This document shows, piece after piece, positions 26,202 to 35,402 of a stretch of DNA of 64,000 nucleotides (position 1 is the first letter of the stretch; the number at the start of each line of letters is the position of its first letter). The notes under the pieces were generated by a model. That model worked only from the letters and a program-made list of their open reading frames with translations, had not been told where the DNA came from and ran no database searches. The stretch is from Tractidigestivibacter sp050946515 (GTDB lineage Bacteria > Actinomycetota > Coriobacteriia > Coriobacteriales > Atopobiaceae), in assembly GCF_050946515.1 (NCBI RefSeq), contig NZ_JBMNUX010000007.1, positions 1 to 64,000 on the forward strand, in the 5' to 3' direction. The translations under genes were made by a program, and so were the position numbers.

Positions 26202-27611
26202 TTAGGCTCCGGCAATCTCTTCGGGAGAGCGCTTGCCGTCGTCGTGGCCGCCATCCTTCTCGCCGCCTTTCTTTCCGTTCACAATCGCGCTTGCGACGTG
26301 GACAAAGAGGAGCCCCAGGATGGCGCTCGTGACAGAGGCGGAGAGAATGGCCACCTTTGCGGCCATGACCTCCTTGGGGTCAACGAACGCAAGGCCGCTG
26401 ATCAGGATGGACATCGTGAAGCCAAGGCCGCCCATGATGCCGACGGCAATGATCTGCAGCCAATCGACGTGCTTTGGAAGCTTGGCAAAGCCAATCTTCA
26501 CCAGAAGGAACGTCACGAGGATGATGCCGATGGGCTTGCCCAGAACGGCGCCAAAGTAGACGCCTCGGGTGACAGGGTCGGCAACGACGGCGCCAAGGTC
26601 AACGCCCACAAGCCTGATCTGCGCGTTCACGAACGCAAAGATAGGAAGGATGACAAAGTTAACCGGCACCGAGATGTACTGCTCCATGCGCTGCAGAGGC
26701 GGGGTCACGTGGTGCATCACGCGCTCGACGCGCTTTGCGGAGCTGGTGAAGTCGTGCTGGCCAAGAACGTGGCTCTCGTCGTCGTAGTTGTCGTCAAGCT
26801 CGCGAGCGCGGGCGTCAAGCCAGCGAGAAAGGCTGGAAAGGCGCACGTCAGAGCGAGAAGGCAGGAAGAACGCCAAGATGACACCTGCCAACGTTGCGTG
26901 AATTCCCGAGTTGTACATGCAGACCCAAAGGACAAAGCCCACAAGAACGTACGGCTTCAGAGAGTAAACGCGGGCGCGGGAGATTCCCCAAAGAACGACG
27001 ACGACGCCAAGCGTTGCCGCGCACCAAGAGATGTTTGGAGTCTGACCGTAGAAGAGCGCAATCACGACGATGGCCAAGATGTCGTCGGCAATGGCCAAGG
27101 TCTGGAAGAAGACCTTTGTAGCCGGAGAGATCCTGTCACCCAGAAGCGACATGACGCCCAAGGCAAAGGCGATGTCCGTTGCGATGGGCGTGGCCCAGCC
27201 ATGCGTGGCGCCGCCCCAGTTGATCAGCAGGTAGATGATGGCGGGCATGGCAACGCCGCCAACGGCAGCCAGCATGGGCAAGGCGGCTTGCCTGGGCTTT
27301 CTCAGCTGGCCGACAGTCATCTCGTACTTCAGCTCGATGCCAACCAGCAAGAAGAAGATGGCCATGAGGAAGTCGTTCACAAACGACTCGACGGTAATCG
27401 TGGCCACAAACGGCCCGATTCCCACGGAGAGCGGGGTGTGAAGAACTGCCTCGATTGCCTCGTAGGCATCGGAGTTCGCCGTGATTACCGCCAGGATTGC
27501 GCCGAGCACCATAACGGCTGCGGCGATGGTGCCGTTGGAGGTCACCTTGCGCAGCGTTCCTCGACGCTCCGCGCGCCTCACGACGACGGGGTCACCGTAA
27601 ATGCTTGCCAT
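26202..27611 (-). CDS. nhaA: Na+/H+ antiporter NhaA
   Basis: This is 469 residues. It exports sodium in exchange for protons at the membrane. About twelve hydrophobic segments are visible. LMAIFFLLVGIELKYEM and TPIATDIAFALGVMSLLG, with the paired aspartates in LAIADDILAIVVIALFYG, are the ion-binding signature of NhaA. It is longer than the E. coli protein (388) because of a hydrophilic loop in the middle and a Gly/Lys-rich C-terminal tail. It is transcribed alone. Confidence 0.95.
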   Translation of the reverse strand: MASIYGDPVVVRRAERRGTLRKVTSNGTIAAAVMVLGAILAVITANSDAYEAIEAVLHTPLSVGIGPFVATITVESFVNDFLMAIFFLLVGIELKYEMTVGQLRKPRQAALPMLAAVGGVAMPAIIYLLINWGGATHGWATPIATDIAFALGVMSLLGDRISPATKVFFQTLAIADDILAIVVIALFYGQTPNISWCAATLGVVVVLWGISRARVYSLKPYVLVGFVLWVCMYNSGIHATLAGVILAFFLPSRSDVRLSSLSRWLDARARELDDNYDDESHVLGQHDFTSSAKRVERVMHHVTPPLQRMEQYISVPVNFVILPIFAFVNAQIRLVGVDLGAVVADPVTRGVYFGAVLGKPIGIILVTFLLVKIGFAKLPKHVDWLQIIAVGIMGGLGFTMSILISGLAFVDPKEVMAAKVAILSASVTSAILGLLFVHVASAIVNGKKGGEKDGGHDDGKRSPEEIAGA

Positions 27612-27740
27612 ATTTGTTCTCTTTCCAAAGAGAGGTGTGACCCGAATGACGGGCCCTCGTTACCTTGTTGCGCCGCAAGTCAGCCGGCGCTTGTTGCTGC
27701 CTTCAATACTACTAAGGCGGCGGACAGTTTCCAACGTTTC

Positions 27741-28382
27741 CTAGTTGGAGCTGGAGTCGGTGGAGTCGGTGGCCAGAAGCTGGTCGACATAGATCTTTGA
27801 GGCAAGGCTTACGACCGAGGCCTCAAGCGTGCGCTCAAGCAAGGTGAGAGACTTTCCCTCATGCTTTGAGACAAGATGGATCTCAGGCTCGACTGCCGGA
27901 ACCACAAACTCGGGGCTGACGGCAAACTGCTCGGCCAAAGAGCATTCAAGCGCCGAGCAAAGCTCGTCGTAAACCTGAAACTCGTCGACGTCCTCGCGCG
28001 AGACCATGTGAACTACCTTGGCAACCTGCGAGATGGAAAAGACGCGCTTGAAAGCGCAGACGCAGATAAGAACTGCCACGTGCTTGCGCGTGTAGCGGTG
28101 CTTGATGGGCGCCGGCAGCACATGAAGCTTGACGTAGTTGTTGACCATTGAGCCCGTCACCAACGGTCCCTCGTCGGGGAGCTGCATGAACGAGAGCTCT
28201 TGCGAGACAAAGCTCAAAAGCTGGTCAAGGTAGAGGTCAAGACGTGGCAGCTCTGACGAGCGCGAAATGTGAAGCTGGGACATGCGCTCGGCCAGGGCGC
28301 GACGACGCTCTTCGGCACGTTGGTCTTCATCGACAGCCTCTGTTCCCTCATCTAGGACGGGCGTTGCGCATTGCTCCTTCAT
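27741..28382 (-). CDS. DUF1836-family protein, likely DNA-binding regulator
   Basis: This is 213 residues. GSMVNNYVKLHVLPAPIKHR with YTRKHVAVLICVCAFKRVFS resembles a MerR-like winged helix and is the core of the DUF1836 family. A role in transcription control is inferred from that fold. The C terminus is Ser/Asp-rich. AAGGAGG precedes the ATG. It is divergent from the DegV gene at 28510, so the shared 127-bp gap probably holds both promoters. Confidence 0.78.
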   Translation of the reverse strand: MKEQCATPVLDEGTEAVDEDQRAEERRRALAERMSQLHISRSSELPRLDLYLDQLLSFVSQELSFMQLPDEGPLVTGSMVNNYVKLHVLPAPIKHRYTRKHVAVLICVCAFKRVFSISQVAKVVHMVSREDVDEFQVYDELCSALECSLAEQFAVSPEFVVPAVEPEIHLVSKHEGKSLTLLERTLEASVVSLASKIYVDQLLATDSTDSSSN

Positions 28383-28509
28383 CTGACCTCCTTAAGTATT
28401 TTTGAGAATTACATTATCTGGTTTTCAAAACTAGATGCTGTTGTTATAGTAGTACAAAGCTTGCGAGACTGCTACTGTGGTTCTCGTGAAGAAGGGTTTG
28501 GAGGGACTG

Positions 28510-29370
28510 TTGAACAGCCAGCGCATCGCCGTCATCACTGATTCGGGTACCGACACCCCGGCGCAGTTTGCGCGCGAGCACGACGTTCGTATCGTGCCGC
28601 TGCGCATCAACTTCTCGGACGGCTCCAGCTATGAAAGTGGCGTCACCATTACTGGTGCTCAGCTGATCGAGCGCCTTCAGCACGAGATTCCTACGACGTC
28701 TCTCCCCTCGCCGGCCACCATCCGCCAAACCTTTGACCGCGCAAAGGAAGACGGCTACGAAGGCGCCGTCTTCGTGAGCATCTCGTCTGGGCTTTCTGCC
28801 ACAAACAACACTGCACGTATGGTTGCCGAGCAGATGGAGAATTTCCCCGTCGTCGTGATTGACACCAAGAGCATCGGCATCGGCGCCGGCATGCTGGTTA
28901 TGGAGACCGTCCGCGAGATCGAGGCGGGCGTGCCGCTTTCGAACCTTGAGGCAACGGTTTCGCTTGTCGCTAGCAGAAGCTCCATTTTCTTCTCGGTCAA
29001 AAGCCTTGACTACCTGCGCGCCGGCGGCCGCATCTCCGAGGCCGTCTACCGCATTGGCTCTGTCCTGAACATCAAGCCTGTCATCACGTGCAACGAGGAA
29101 GGCCGCTACGTTGTCGCCAAGAAGTCGCGCGGCTGGGAGCGTTCCATCGACACGCAGGTTTCTCTGATCGAGCAGGAAGCGCGAAAGTACAACAAGGTCC
29201 GCATTGCGCTTTGCTGCTCTGACGCTTGCCAGATGTTTGACGAGCTAGAGGCAAAGGTCAGCCGCCAAGTTGACAACGCCGTCGAGTTCGTGCGCTCTGG
29301 CGTCTCGCCCGACCTTCTTGTGCACACCGGTCCCTACCTGGTGGGCATTGGCATTCAGCCGGTTGCTTAG
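28510..29370 (+). CDS. DegV family fatty-acid-binding protein
   Basis: This is about 286 residues. DegV/FakB proteins hold a fatty acid and present it to the FakA kinase. IAVITDSGTDTPAQFA, TTSLPSPATIRQTFDRA, ISSGLSATNNTARM and VKSLDYLRAGGRIS are family blocks. The start is probably the TTG at 28510, because GGAGGGA lies five bases upstream. The open frame to 28477 offers only GTG codons without such a site. No fakA is in the window. Confidence 0.9.
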   Translation: MNSQRIAVITDSGTDTPAQFAREHDVRIVPLRINFSDGSSYESGVTITGAQLIERLQHEIPTTSLPSPATIRQTFDRAKEDGYEGAVFVSISSGLSATNNTARMVAEQMENFPVVVIDTKSIGIGAGMLVMETVREIEAGVPLSNLEATVSLVASRSSIFFSVKSLDYLRAGGRISEAVYRIGSVLNIKPVITCNEEGRYVVAKKSRGWERSIDTQVSLIEQEARKYNKVRIALCCSDACQMFDELEAKVSRQVDNAVEFVRSGVSPDLLVHTGPYLVGIGIQPVA

Positions 29371-29394
29371 CCGGCATTCGCAAGGCCTGACAGC

Positions 29395-29437
29395 AAAGCG
29401 GGACGCACCCTGACGGCTGCGCCCCGCTTTCTTTTTT
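29395..29437. terminator. Strong terminator between degV and mtnN
   Basis: AAAGCGGGACGCA pairs with TGCGCCCCGCTTT (one mismatch) around a 10-base loop, and CTTTTTT follows on the plus strand. The A-rich 5' side could also let it stop mtnN transcription from the minus strand. Confidence 0.85.
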
Positions 29438-29451
29438 GATATGGCTTTTAG

Positions 29452-30186
29452 CTACAGGCTTTCAACCATGCGCTGGACGATGGCAGCGCAATGGTGGGCT
29501 GCCTTCTCCTCAAAGACGGCGTACTCCACGGGCGTCGTGCTTCCCACCTTGTCGGAGATTGCCCTGACCACAACAAAAGGCACGTTGTTCAGCCAAGCCG
29601 CTTGCGCAACTGCGGCGCCTTCCATCTCGCAGCACATGCCGCCAAACTGGGCTGCCAAGCGGCGCTTGTCATCGTCGGTCGAGATAAATTGATCGCCAGA
29701 GACGACCCTTCCCTCAACGGCGTTGACCTCAGGCGCAACCTCATGGGCCGCAGCAAGAGCGGCCTCGACAAGAGTCTGGTCGGCCTCGAAGAAGCGGCGC
29801 TTAAGCCCAGGGACCTCGCCCGGCTTGTAGCCAAAGATCGTGGCGTCCACGTCGTGATAGCAAAGGTCGCGAGAGACAACCAAGTCTCCCACGTCAAGCG
29901 ATGCGTCAAGGGACCCGGCCACGCCCGTGTTGATGACGCGCGTCACGCCAAGGCGGTCTACCAGCACTTGCACGCAAATGCCAGCGTCAACTTTGCCGAC
30001 GCCGCACTTCACAACGACGACGTCAGTCGAGCCCAGCTTGCCCGAGACAAAGTCCATGTTTGCCACCGTCAGAGTGCTGGGGTCCTTGAGGGCGCTCTTC
30101 AGAAGGGCAACCTCAACGTCCATCGCCCCAATGATGCCAACGCGGCCCGCCTTTTCGGGGCGGTCGGCTTCAGTCTTATTGCTCAT
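29452..30186 (-). CDS. mtnN: 5'-methylthioadenosine/S-adenosylhomocysteine nucleosidase
   Basis: This is 244 residues. It cuts adenine from methylthioadenosine and S-adenosylhomocysteine. GIIGAMDVEVALL has the proton-donor glutamate position, VNTGVAGSLD-type blocks appear as VINTGVAGSLD, and CCEMEGAAVAQ plus VVRAISDK hold the ribose-binding glutamate and catalytic aspartate. Its start overlaps the end of luxS by 11 bp. The two enzymes act in sequence, giving S-ribosylhomocysteine to LuxS. Confidence 0.95.
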   Translation of the reverse strand: MSNKTEADRPEKAGRVGIIGAMDVEVALLKSALKDPSTLTVANMDFVSGKLGSTDVVVVKCGVGKVDAGICVQVLVDRLGVTRVINTGVAGSLDASLDVGDLVVSRDLCYHDVDATIFGYKPGEVPGLKRRFFEADQTLVEAALAAAHEVAPEVNAVEGRVVSGDQFISTDDDKRRLAAQFGGMCCEMEGAAVAQAAWLNNVPFVVVRAISDKVGSTTPVEYAVFEEKAAHHCAAIVQRMVESL

Positions 30187-30676
30187 CAGTTGCCTCCGGA
30201 TATGTCATGTGAGCCTCGTCGATGTTCTCCAGCGTCTTCGAAAGGTAATGGCGAGCCCACCACTTTGCTTGCACAAGGTCGGAATCGTGCCAGTTGCCAC
30301 ACTCCGCCGGGCGGGCGCCAGGAATCTGACCCTCAAAGTCGCGGATGAACTCGAAGCAGCGACGGACGAGCGGCACGATCTCTTTGGCGGTGCACTCGCC
30401 AAAGACAAGCAGGTAGAAGCCGGTGCGGCAGCCCATGGGGCCAAAGTAGACAATGCGGTCTTTCCACTCTTCGTCGGCGCGAAGGAACGTAGCGCCCAAG
30501 TGCTCGATTGCGTGCGCCGCTGCCGTGTCCATGACCGGCTCGCGGTTGGGAGCGGTCAAGCGCAGGTCAAAGGTGGTGACGACGGCTCCGCTAGCAGGGT
30601 CTTTGTCAATGCGGCTCACGTAGACGCCGGGCTCAAGCAACAAGTGGTTCACCGTAAAGCTTGCAATCTTCTCCAT
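30176..30676 (-). CDS. luxS: S-ribosylhomocysteine lyase LuxS
   Basis: This is about 166 residues. It splits S-ribosylhomocysteine into homocysteine and DPD, the precursor of autoinducer-2. The metal ligands are visible as HAIEHLG (H55, H59, with E58) and the cysteine in AECGNWHD. FGPMGCRTGFYLL has the catalytic cysteine. The ATG at 30676 is used because AGAAGGA lies upstream. It is the first gene of the luxS-mtnN pair, which recycles SAH left by methylation. Confidence 0.97.
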   Translation of the reverse strand: MEKIASFTVNHLLLEPGVYVSRIDKDPASGAVVTTFDLRLTAPNREPVMDTAAAHAIEHLGATFLRADEEWKDRIVYFGPMGCRTGFYLLVFGECTAKEIVPLVRRCFEFIRDFEGQIPGARPAECGNWHDSDLVQAKWWARHYLSKTLENIDEAHMTYPEATDEQ

Positions 30677-30703
30677 AGCTGGTCCTTCTTTCAAACCTAG
30701 CGC

Positions 30704-31489
30704 CTACTGACGCGCTTCTTCGTCTTGACCCTTGCAGAACCAAGGGCGAGAAGACATGGCGCGAATAAGCTTGTCCTTCTCGACAGAGAAATTTGTCCCA
30801 TCAACAAGATGCATGTGAGCAGTGCCTTGGATGCCAAAGGCGGTGACTTCGCTGAACTGCACCTCGGTCTCAAAGCCTGGAGCCATCACGGAGCCGCTGA
30901 CCTTCTTGGCAAGCTCGGCCACCTCTTGGGCGCAAGCGTCCAAGTCTGTCGAGGGGCTCACTAAGAACGAGACAGCGCAGTCTGTGACGGACCAATCGGT
31001 CAAGCGCGTGAGAGCCGTCTTGTTCAGAACCGAGTTGGGGATCACTTGGATGCGGCCGTCGCGGTTCTTGACCGTCGTGGAGCGCCAACTGACGTCCTCG
31101 ACAACGCCATCAAAGCCGCCGACGGAAACTTTGTCGCCCGGCATAACGACATGTCCAGCCATAAGGCCGATGCCTGCCACCACATTCGAGACGGTGTCTT
31201 GAAGGCCGAACGAGATGATCACCGAGGTGACGCCCAAGGCTGCCATGAAGGCCGTCGGCTCAATTCCAAAGACGGGCTCCAGCACCGCCAGCAAGGCAAA
31301 GAGCCAAATGATGGTTCTGACGATGTTGATGAAGATGGACGCCTTTGGCATGCCGGACGCATCAAGCGCACGGCGCATGGCACGCACCACGATGCGCTGC
31401 ACCAGAAGCGCGATAAGAACGACCACAACAAGGAAGATGATCTTTCCTACCAGCGCGGACGTGTCGATGTCAGCAAGCAAGTCTTCCAT
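30704..31489 (-). CDS. Small-conductance mechanosensitive channel (MscS family)
   Basis: This is 261 residues. Three membrane helices are followed by the MscS beta domain. The pore helix region is LGVTSVIISFGLQDTVSNVVAGIG, and the beta-domain stretch is MPGDKVSVGGFDGVVEDVSWRSTTVKNRDG. Such channels release solutes when the membrane is stretched. The gene starts at the base after the pcrA stop, and luxS follows 27 bp later, so pcrA-mscS-luxS-mtnN may be one transcript. Confidence 0.92.
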   Translation of the reverse strand: MEDLLADIDTSALVGKIIFLVVVVLIALLVQRIVVRAMRRALDASGMPKASIFINIVRTIIWLFALLAVLEPVFGIEPTAFMAALGVTSVIISFGLQDTVSNVVAGIGLMAGHVVMPGDKVSVGGFDGVVEDVSWRSTTVKNRDGRIQVIPNSVLNKTALTRLTDWSVTDCAVSFLVSPSTDLDACAQEVAELAKKVSGSVMAPGFETEVQFSEVTAFGIQGTAHMHLVDGTNFSVEKDKLIRAMSSRPWFCKGQDEEARQ

Positions 31490-33919
31490 CTAGCCTTCAA
31501 TCTTCACGATGGGCGCAAAGCCCTTCATGAGCTTCTTCGTCTTTCCCGTGCGCGTAAAGCGAACCTCGATGGTGTCGCCCTTGGCGGCAATCACGACGCC
31601 GGGGCCAAAGGTCTTGTGCGAGATGCGGTCGCCGGGCGCAAAGGTTTCTGCTGCCTTTGCGGCGTCGCGCTTTGGCGCTTGGGTGCGCGGGCGGGCGGCA
31701 GGTGCCGCAGATCCACCGGTAGAGCGCGTGTGCGAGCCAAAGACGTGACCGCCGTAGACTTCGGAGCCGCGGCCGCTGCCAAAGGTGCCATGGCGGTCGC
31801 CGCGCTTCTCCCAGCCCACGCCGCCAAAGCCGGAGGAGCCCACGCCCACAAGCTCGACGTCTGTGGAGGGAATCTCCTCAAGGAAGCGGCTGCGCGGATA
31901 GGACTGCACGGAGCCAAACATGTGCCTGGTAGTTGCATACGTCAGGTACAGGCGGCGGCGGGCGCGGGTGATGGCCACGTATGCCAAGCGGCGCTCTTCC
32001 TCAAGGTGGCCCGGGTCATCGGATGAGGTCAAGTGCGGGAACACGCCTTCCTCCATGCCCGAGACAAAGACGACGGGGAACTCCAGACCCTTTGCAGAGT
32101 GAATCGTCATGAGCGTGACGGCGCTTGAGGAGCCAGCAAGGGAGTCAAGGTCAGAGCGGAGAGCAAGCCACTCAAGGAAGGCGGGGAGCTTCTCGGCAGC
32201 GACGGGCGGAAGGTCGTTTGCGGCCGGGGCAGTGGCAGCGGCGGGCTGGCTTGCCGGCTGGCCGTCGGAAGCGACGCCTGCAGCGCGAAGCTGGTCCATG
32301 CTCTCAAGGGCCTCGACGGTGTCGTCGTGCGTCTCGTCAAACTCGGCGGCGACGCTGTAGAACTCTTTGATGTTGTCGATGCGGCTGTCCGCCTCAACGG
32401 TCTGCTCTGCCTCGAGCGCCTTGATGAGGCCGGTCTTCTCGATGACCATCTCGACTACCTTCGAGAGGTCGCCCGAGAAGTGGCGCCCGGCCTCGATGGC
32501 GCCCACAAAGTCGCCAAGGCCGCGGCGGACCCTGGGAGTCAGAAGGCCTTCCTCCCCTATGCAAGACTCGCAAGCCTCAAAGAACGAGAGGCCGTGCTGG
32601 CGCGCGAAGCTTGAGATCTTGGCAATTGAGGTGGAGCCGATGCCACGGCGCGGCGTGTTGACAACGCGCATGGCCGAGACGTCGTCGTTCGGGTTCACGA
32701 CCAGTTTCAAGTACGCCATGACGTCACGGATCTCGGCGCGGTCGAAGAAGCGCGTGCCGCCCACGATCTTGTACGGAACGCCGGCGCGCAAGAACATGTC
32801 TTCGAGGATGCGGGACTGGGCGTTGGTGCGGTAGAAGACTGCGATGTCGTCGTAGCTTGTGCCCTTGTCGTGCAGCTTCTCTATCTCGGCGCCAATCCAG
32901 CGGCCTTCGTCGCGCTCGTCAGAAGCCTGGAAGACCCTGATCTTCTCGCCATCGCCGGCGTCAGTGAAGAGTCGCTTGGGCTTGCGGTGCGAGTTGTTAG
33001 CAACGACGGCGTTGGCCGCCGACAAGATGTGACCGGTGGAGCGATAGTTTTGCTCAAGCTTGACCACGTGGGCGTCGGGATAGTCCTTCTCGAAGGAGAG
33101 GATGTTCTTGATGTCGGCGCCACGCCAAGAGTAAATGGACTGGTCGTCATCGCCCACGACCATAAGGTTGCGGTACTTGCTGGCAAGCAAGTTGGTGATT
33201 GCGTACTGGACGGCGTTGGTGTCTTGGTACTCGTCCACCGAGATTTGCTTGAAGCGCTCTTGGTAGGCATTCAAGACTTGCGGGTTCTTGTAAAGAAGCT
33301 CGTAAGCCTTGATAAGGAGGTCGTCGAAGTCCATGGCGTTGGCTCGCGCAAGGCGAATCTGCAGCTCGCGATAGACCTTGGCGGCCTTTTGGTCCAGCGG
33401 AGAAGAGGAGCTTGACAGCTCGTCGGGACCAACCATGGCGTTCTTGGCGGACGAGATGCGTGCGCGGATTGAGCGAGGCGGGAACTGCTTGGGGTCGATG
33501 TCCAAGTCGTTCATGATGCTGTTGACCAGGCGCTTTTGGTCGTCCTCGTCATAAATTGAGAAATTCGGCTTGTAGCCAACCAGCTCGGGGTCGTCGCGAA
33601 GCATGCGAACGCACATGGCGTGGAACGTGCAGACCCACATGCCGCGAGTGCCGCCAGGAAGAAGCTGCCCCAGACGGTCGCGCATCTCGGCTGCAGCCTT
33701 GTTGGTGAAGGTGATGGCCAGAACTTGCCAAGGAGCCACGCCTTCGTCGGCAATCATGTGCGCGATGCGGTACGTAAGCACGCGCGTCTTGCCGGAGCCG
33801 GCGCCTGCAAGAACCAGCAAGGGCCCGCGCGTGCAAAGCACGGCGTCTCGCTGAGCAGGGTTCAGACCGTTGAGGTCAATGATGGAGGATGTTGCGTTCT
33901 GCTGCGAATCGAATGGCAT
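31490..33919 (-). CDS. pcrA: ATP-dependent DNA helicase PcrA/UvrD
   Basis: This is 809 residues, a superfamily 1A 3'-5' helicase of repair and replication. LNPAQRDAVLCTRGPLLVLA (Q motif), AGAGSGKTRVLTYR (Walker A), VDEYQDTN, VGDDDQSIYSWRGAD and VTLMTIHSAKGLEFPVVFV are the helicase motifs in order. After a Gly/Ala/Pro-rich linker the C-terminal Tudor-like domain ends with GVVIAAKGDTIEVRF. It is complete. GGGAGAAGACGC precedes the ATG. Confidence 0.97.
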   Translation of the reverse strand: MPFDSQQNATSSIIDLNGLNPAQRDAVLCTRGPLLVLAGAGSGKTRVLTYRIAHMIADEGVAPWQVLAITFTNKAAAEMRDRLGQLLPGGTRGMWVCTFHAMCVRMLRDDPELVGYKPNFSIYDEDDQKRLVNSIMNDLDIDPKQFPPRSIRARISSAKNAMVGPDELSSSSSPLDQKAAKVYRELQIRLARANAMDFDDLLIKAYELLYKNPQVLNAYQERFKQISVDEYQDTNAVQYAITNLLASKYRNLMVVGDDDQSIYSWRGADIKNILSFEKDYPDAHVVKLEQNYRSTGHILSAANAVVANNSHRKPKRLFTDAGDGEKIRVFQASDERDEGRWIGAEIEKLHDKGTSYDDIAVFYRTNAQSRILEDMFLRAGVPYKIVGGTRFFDRAEIRDVMAYLKLVVNPNDDVSAMRVVNTPRRGIGSTSIAKISSFARQHGLSFFEACESCIGEEGLLTPRVRRGLGDFVGAIEAGRHFSGDLSKVVEMVIEKTGLIKALEAEQTVEADSRIDNIKEFYSVAAEFDETHDDTVEALESMDQLRAAGVASDGQPASQPAAATAPAANDLPPVAAEKLPAFLEWLALRSDLDSLAGSSSAVTLMTIHSAKGLEFPVVFVSGMEEGVFPHLTSSDDPGHLEEERRLAYVAITRARRRLYLTYATTRHMFGSVQSYPRSRFLEEIPSTDVELVGVGSSGFGGVGWEKRGDRHGTFGSGRGSEVYGGHVFGSHTRSTGGSAAPAARPRTQAPKRDAAKAAETFAPGDRISHKTFGPGVVIAAKGDTIEVRFTRTGKTKKLMKGFAPIVKIEG

Positions 33920-33986
33920 GCGTCTTCTCCCAAGGGGTCGTTTTGTCCTTCAAGAGTCTAGCCGACCGGAAGGACAACAATCGGCG

Positions 33987-34072
33987 GTGCGCATAACCCC
34001 CATGACACTGGCCGCAAGGCCACGGCTTGCGGGGCAGGCGCTCTACCTGCGGCGATGGAGGTTATGTACGCC
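33987..34072. repeat. Inverted-repeat element, copy 1 (degenerate)
   Basis: GTGCGCATAACCCCCATG (33987-34004) faces GATGGAGGTTATGTACGCC (34054-34072), an imperfect inverted pair. Between the arms is a smaller hairpin CGCAAG/CTTGCG (34013-34031). It shares its core GCATAACCYCCA with copy 2, 80 bp away. Confidence 0.7.
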
Positions 34073-34152
34073 AACCTGAAAATGCTGGGGAAGCGCCAGC
34101 CAGCCTTGACCTGCGGATTTGCGCTTGGTTTTGCCACACTGCGGCGATATCG

Positions 34153-34213
34153 AGTGCGCATAACCTCCACGACAAGGCCCTTATTGCCCCCACTCGTGGA
34201 GGTTATGCGCACT
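34153..34213. repeat. Inverted-repeat element, copy 2 (perfect)
   Basis: AGTGCGCATAACCTCCACGA (34153-34172) is perfectly inverted at 34194-34213 around a 21-base loop. The outer arm runs into the coding end of the U32 gene and supplies its TAA stop. No U tract follows, so it is not a standard terminator. Confidence 0.85.
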
Positions 34214-35402
34214 GACCTTTGCAGCAAACAAGGTCAAGCGGCTCCACGGGATACGAAATGTGCTGCTGATAGATGACTCCGTTGGTCACAAGGTCCTCTT
34301 CAAGCGCAAAATGCCTGACTTCGTGCCCGGGGGAAAGGACGTCGACGACCGACCCGGCTGCCGCGCGGTTTCGGCACGCTATTTGCACCAGCCACCCGTC
34401 GCCATCGCGCTCGCAAGAGTCCACAACGCCCACCAGGGAGCGACGACGCTCGTAATCAACGCGTCCAGGGTTCTGCTGACCTTTGCCAAAGAAGAACCCC
34501 GTCGAATACGGACGGTGGCTTACCAGCTGAAGCTCGTCCAGCCAAGGCTGGACCGGCTCCCCATCAAGAACGTGACGGTACGCATTTGTGACGCAGCCGG
34601 CGTAATAGGCGCCTTTCGAGCGACCCTCCAGCTTGATCGCGTCAATGCCCGCGTCGCGCATCTGGTCAAGATGCCCGATCATGCAAAGGTCGTTTGACGA
34701 AAGAAGGTAGCTAGCTTGCTGGTCTTGCTCAAGGTCAAGCCGCGCACCGGCCTTTGCGTCCACAAGACCCCAAGCCCAACGGCAAGGTTGCGTGCAGGCG
34801 CCTCGCGCGGCGGACCTTTCGGGGCCCACAAGGTCCGCGGAAAGAAGGCAGCGACCGGAATACGCCATGCATTGCGCACCGTGGGCAAACGCCTCAAGCT
34901 CAAGATCGCTTCCGACGCGGCGCCTCAGCTCTGCAATCTGGGACAGCGTCATCTCGCGAGCAAGCACGACGCGCCGAGCCCCCAGCCTCTCCCAAGCAAG
35001 AGCCGAGGCCGCGTTCATGATGGACGCTTGCGTGGAGATGTGCGGGGCAACGTCCGGCGCGTAGCGCCGAAGCAACGTGAAGGCTCCCAAATCCGCCACG
35101 ATTACGGCATCTACCTGCAGCTCATTTAAAAGAGCAAAGTAGCTTGGAAGGGCATCGATGTCTTCGTCGCGCATAACGGTATTGGCCGTAACGTGCACGG
35201 CCACGCCCCTCTTGTGCGCATACTCCACTGCCTGAGCCAGCTGGTCGTTAGAAAAGTTATCTGACGCAGCACGCATGCCCCAGCGCTTTCCCGCAAGATA
35301 GACCGCGTCAGCGCCAAAGTGGATTGCCTCTTTCAGCTGCTCAAAGCCGCCCGCTGGAGCAAGAAGCTCCATGTTCTTGCTGCCGTCAGCGCCCCTCGCC
35401 AT
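34203..35402 (-). CDS. Peptidase U32 family protein
   Basis: This is about 399 residues. ELLAPAGGFEQLKEAIHFGA near the N terminus, VDAVIVADLGAFTLLRR, HISTQASIMNAASALAWERL, EAFAHGAQCMAYSGRCLLS with GACTQPCRW, and IDAIKLEGRSKGAYYAG are U32 hallmarks. The conserved cysteines suggest an iron-sulfur cluster as in TrhP-type tRNA hydroxylation proteins. Peptidase activity is doubtful for such members. The ATG at 35402 overlaps the phosphatase stop (TGATG). A start at 35447 would lie inside that gene. Confidence 0.9.
   Translation of the reverse strand: MARGADGSKNMELLAPAGGFEQLKEAIHFGADAVYLAGKRWGMRAASDNFSNDQLAQAVEYAHKRGVAVHVTANTVMRDEDIDALPSYFALLNELQVDAVIVADLGAFTLLRRYAPDVAPHISTQASIMNAASALAWERLGARRVVLAREMTLSQIAELRRRVGSDLELEAFAHGAQCMAYSGRCLLSADLVGPERSAARGACTQPCRWAWGLVDAKAGARLDLEQDQQASYLLSSNDLCMIGHLDQMRDAGIDAIKLEGRSKGAYYAGCVTNAYRHVLDGEPVQPWLDELQLVSHRPYSTGFFFGKGQQNPGRVDYERRRSLVGVVDSCERDGDGWLVQIACRNRAAAGSVVDVLSPGHEVRHFALEEDLVTNGVIYQQHISYPVEPLDLVCCKGQCA

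Noticed and set aside
33958..34227. 89-residue ORF on the minus strand in the gap between the U32 gene and pcrA
   Set aside because: It crosses the inverted repeats and has no ribosome site or family. The repeats explain the sequence better.
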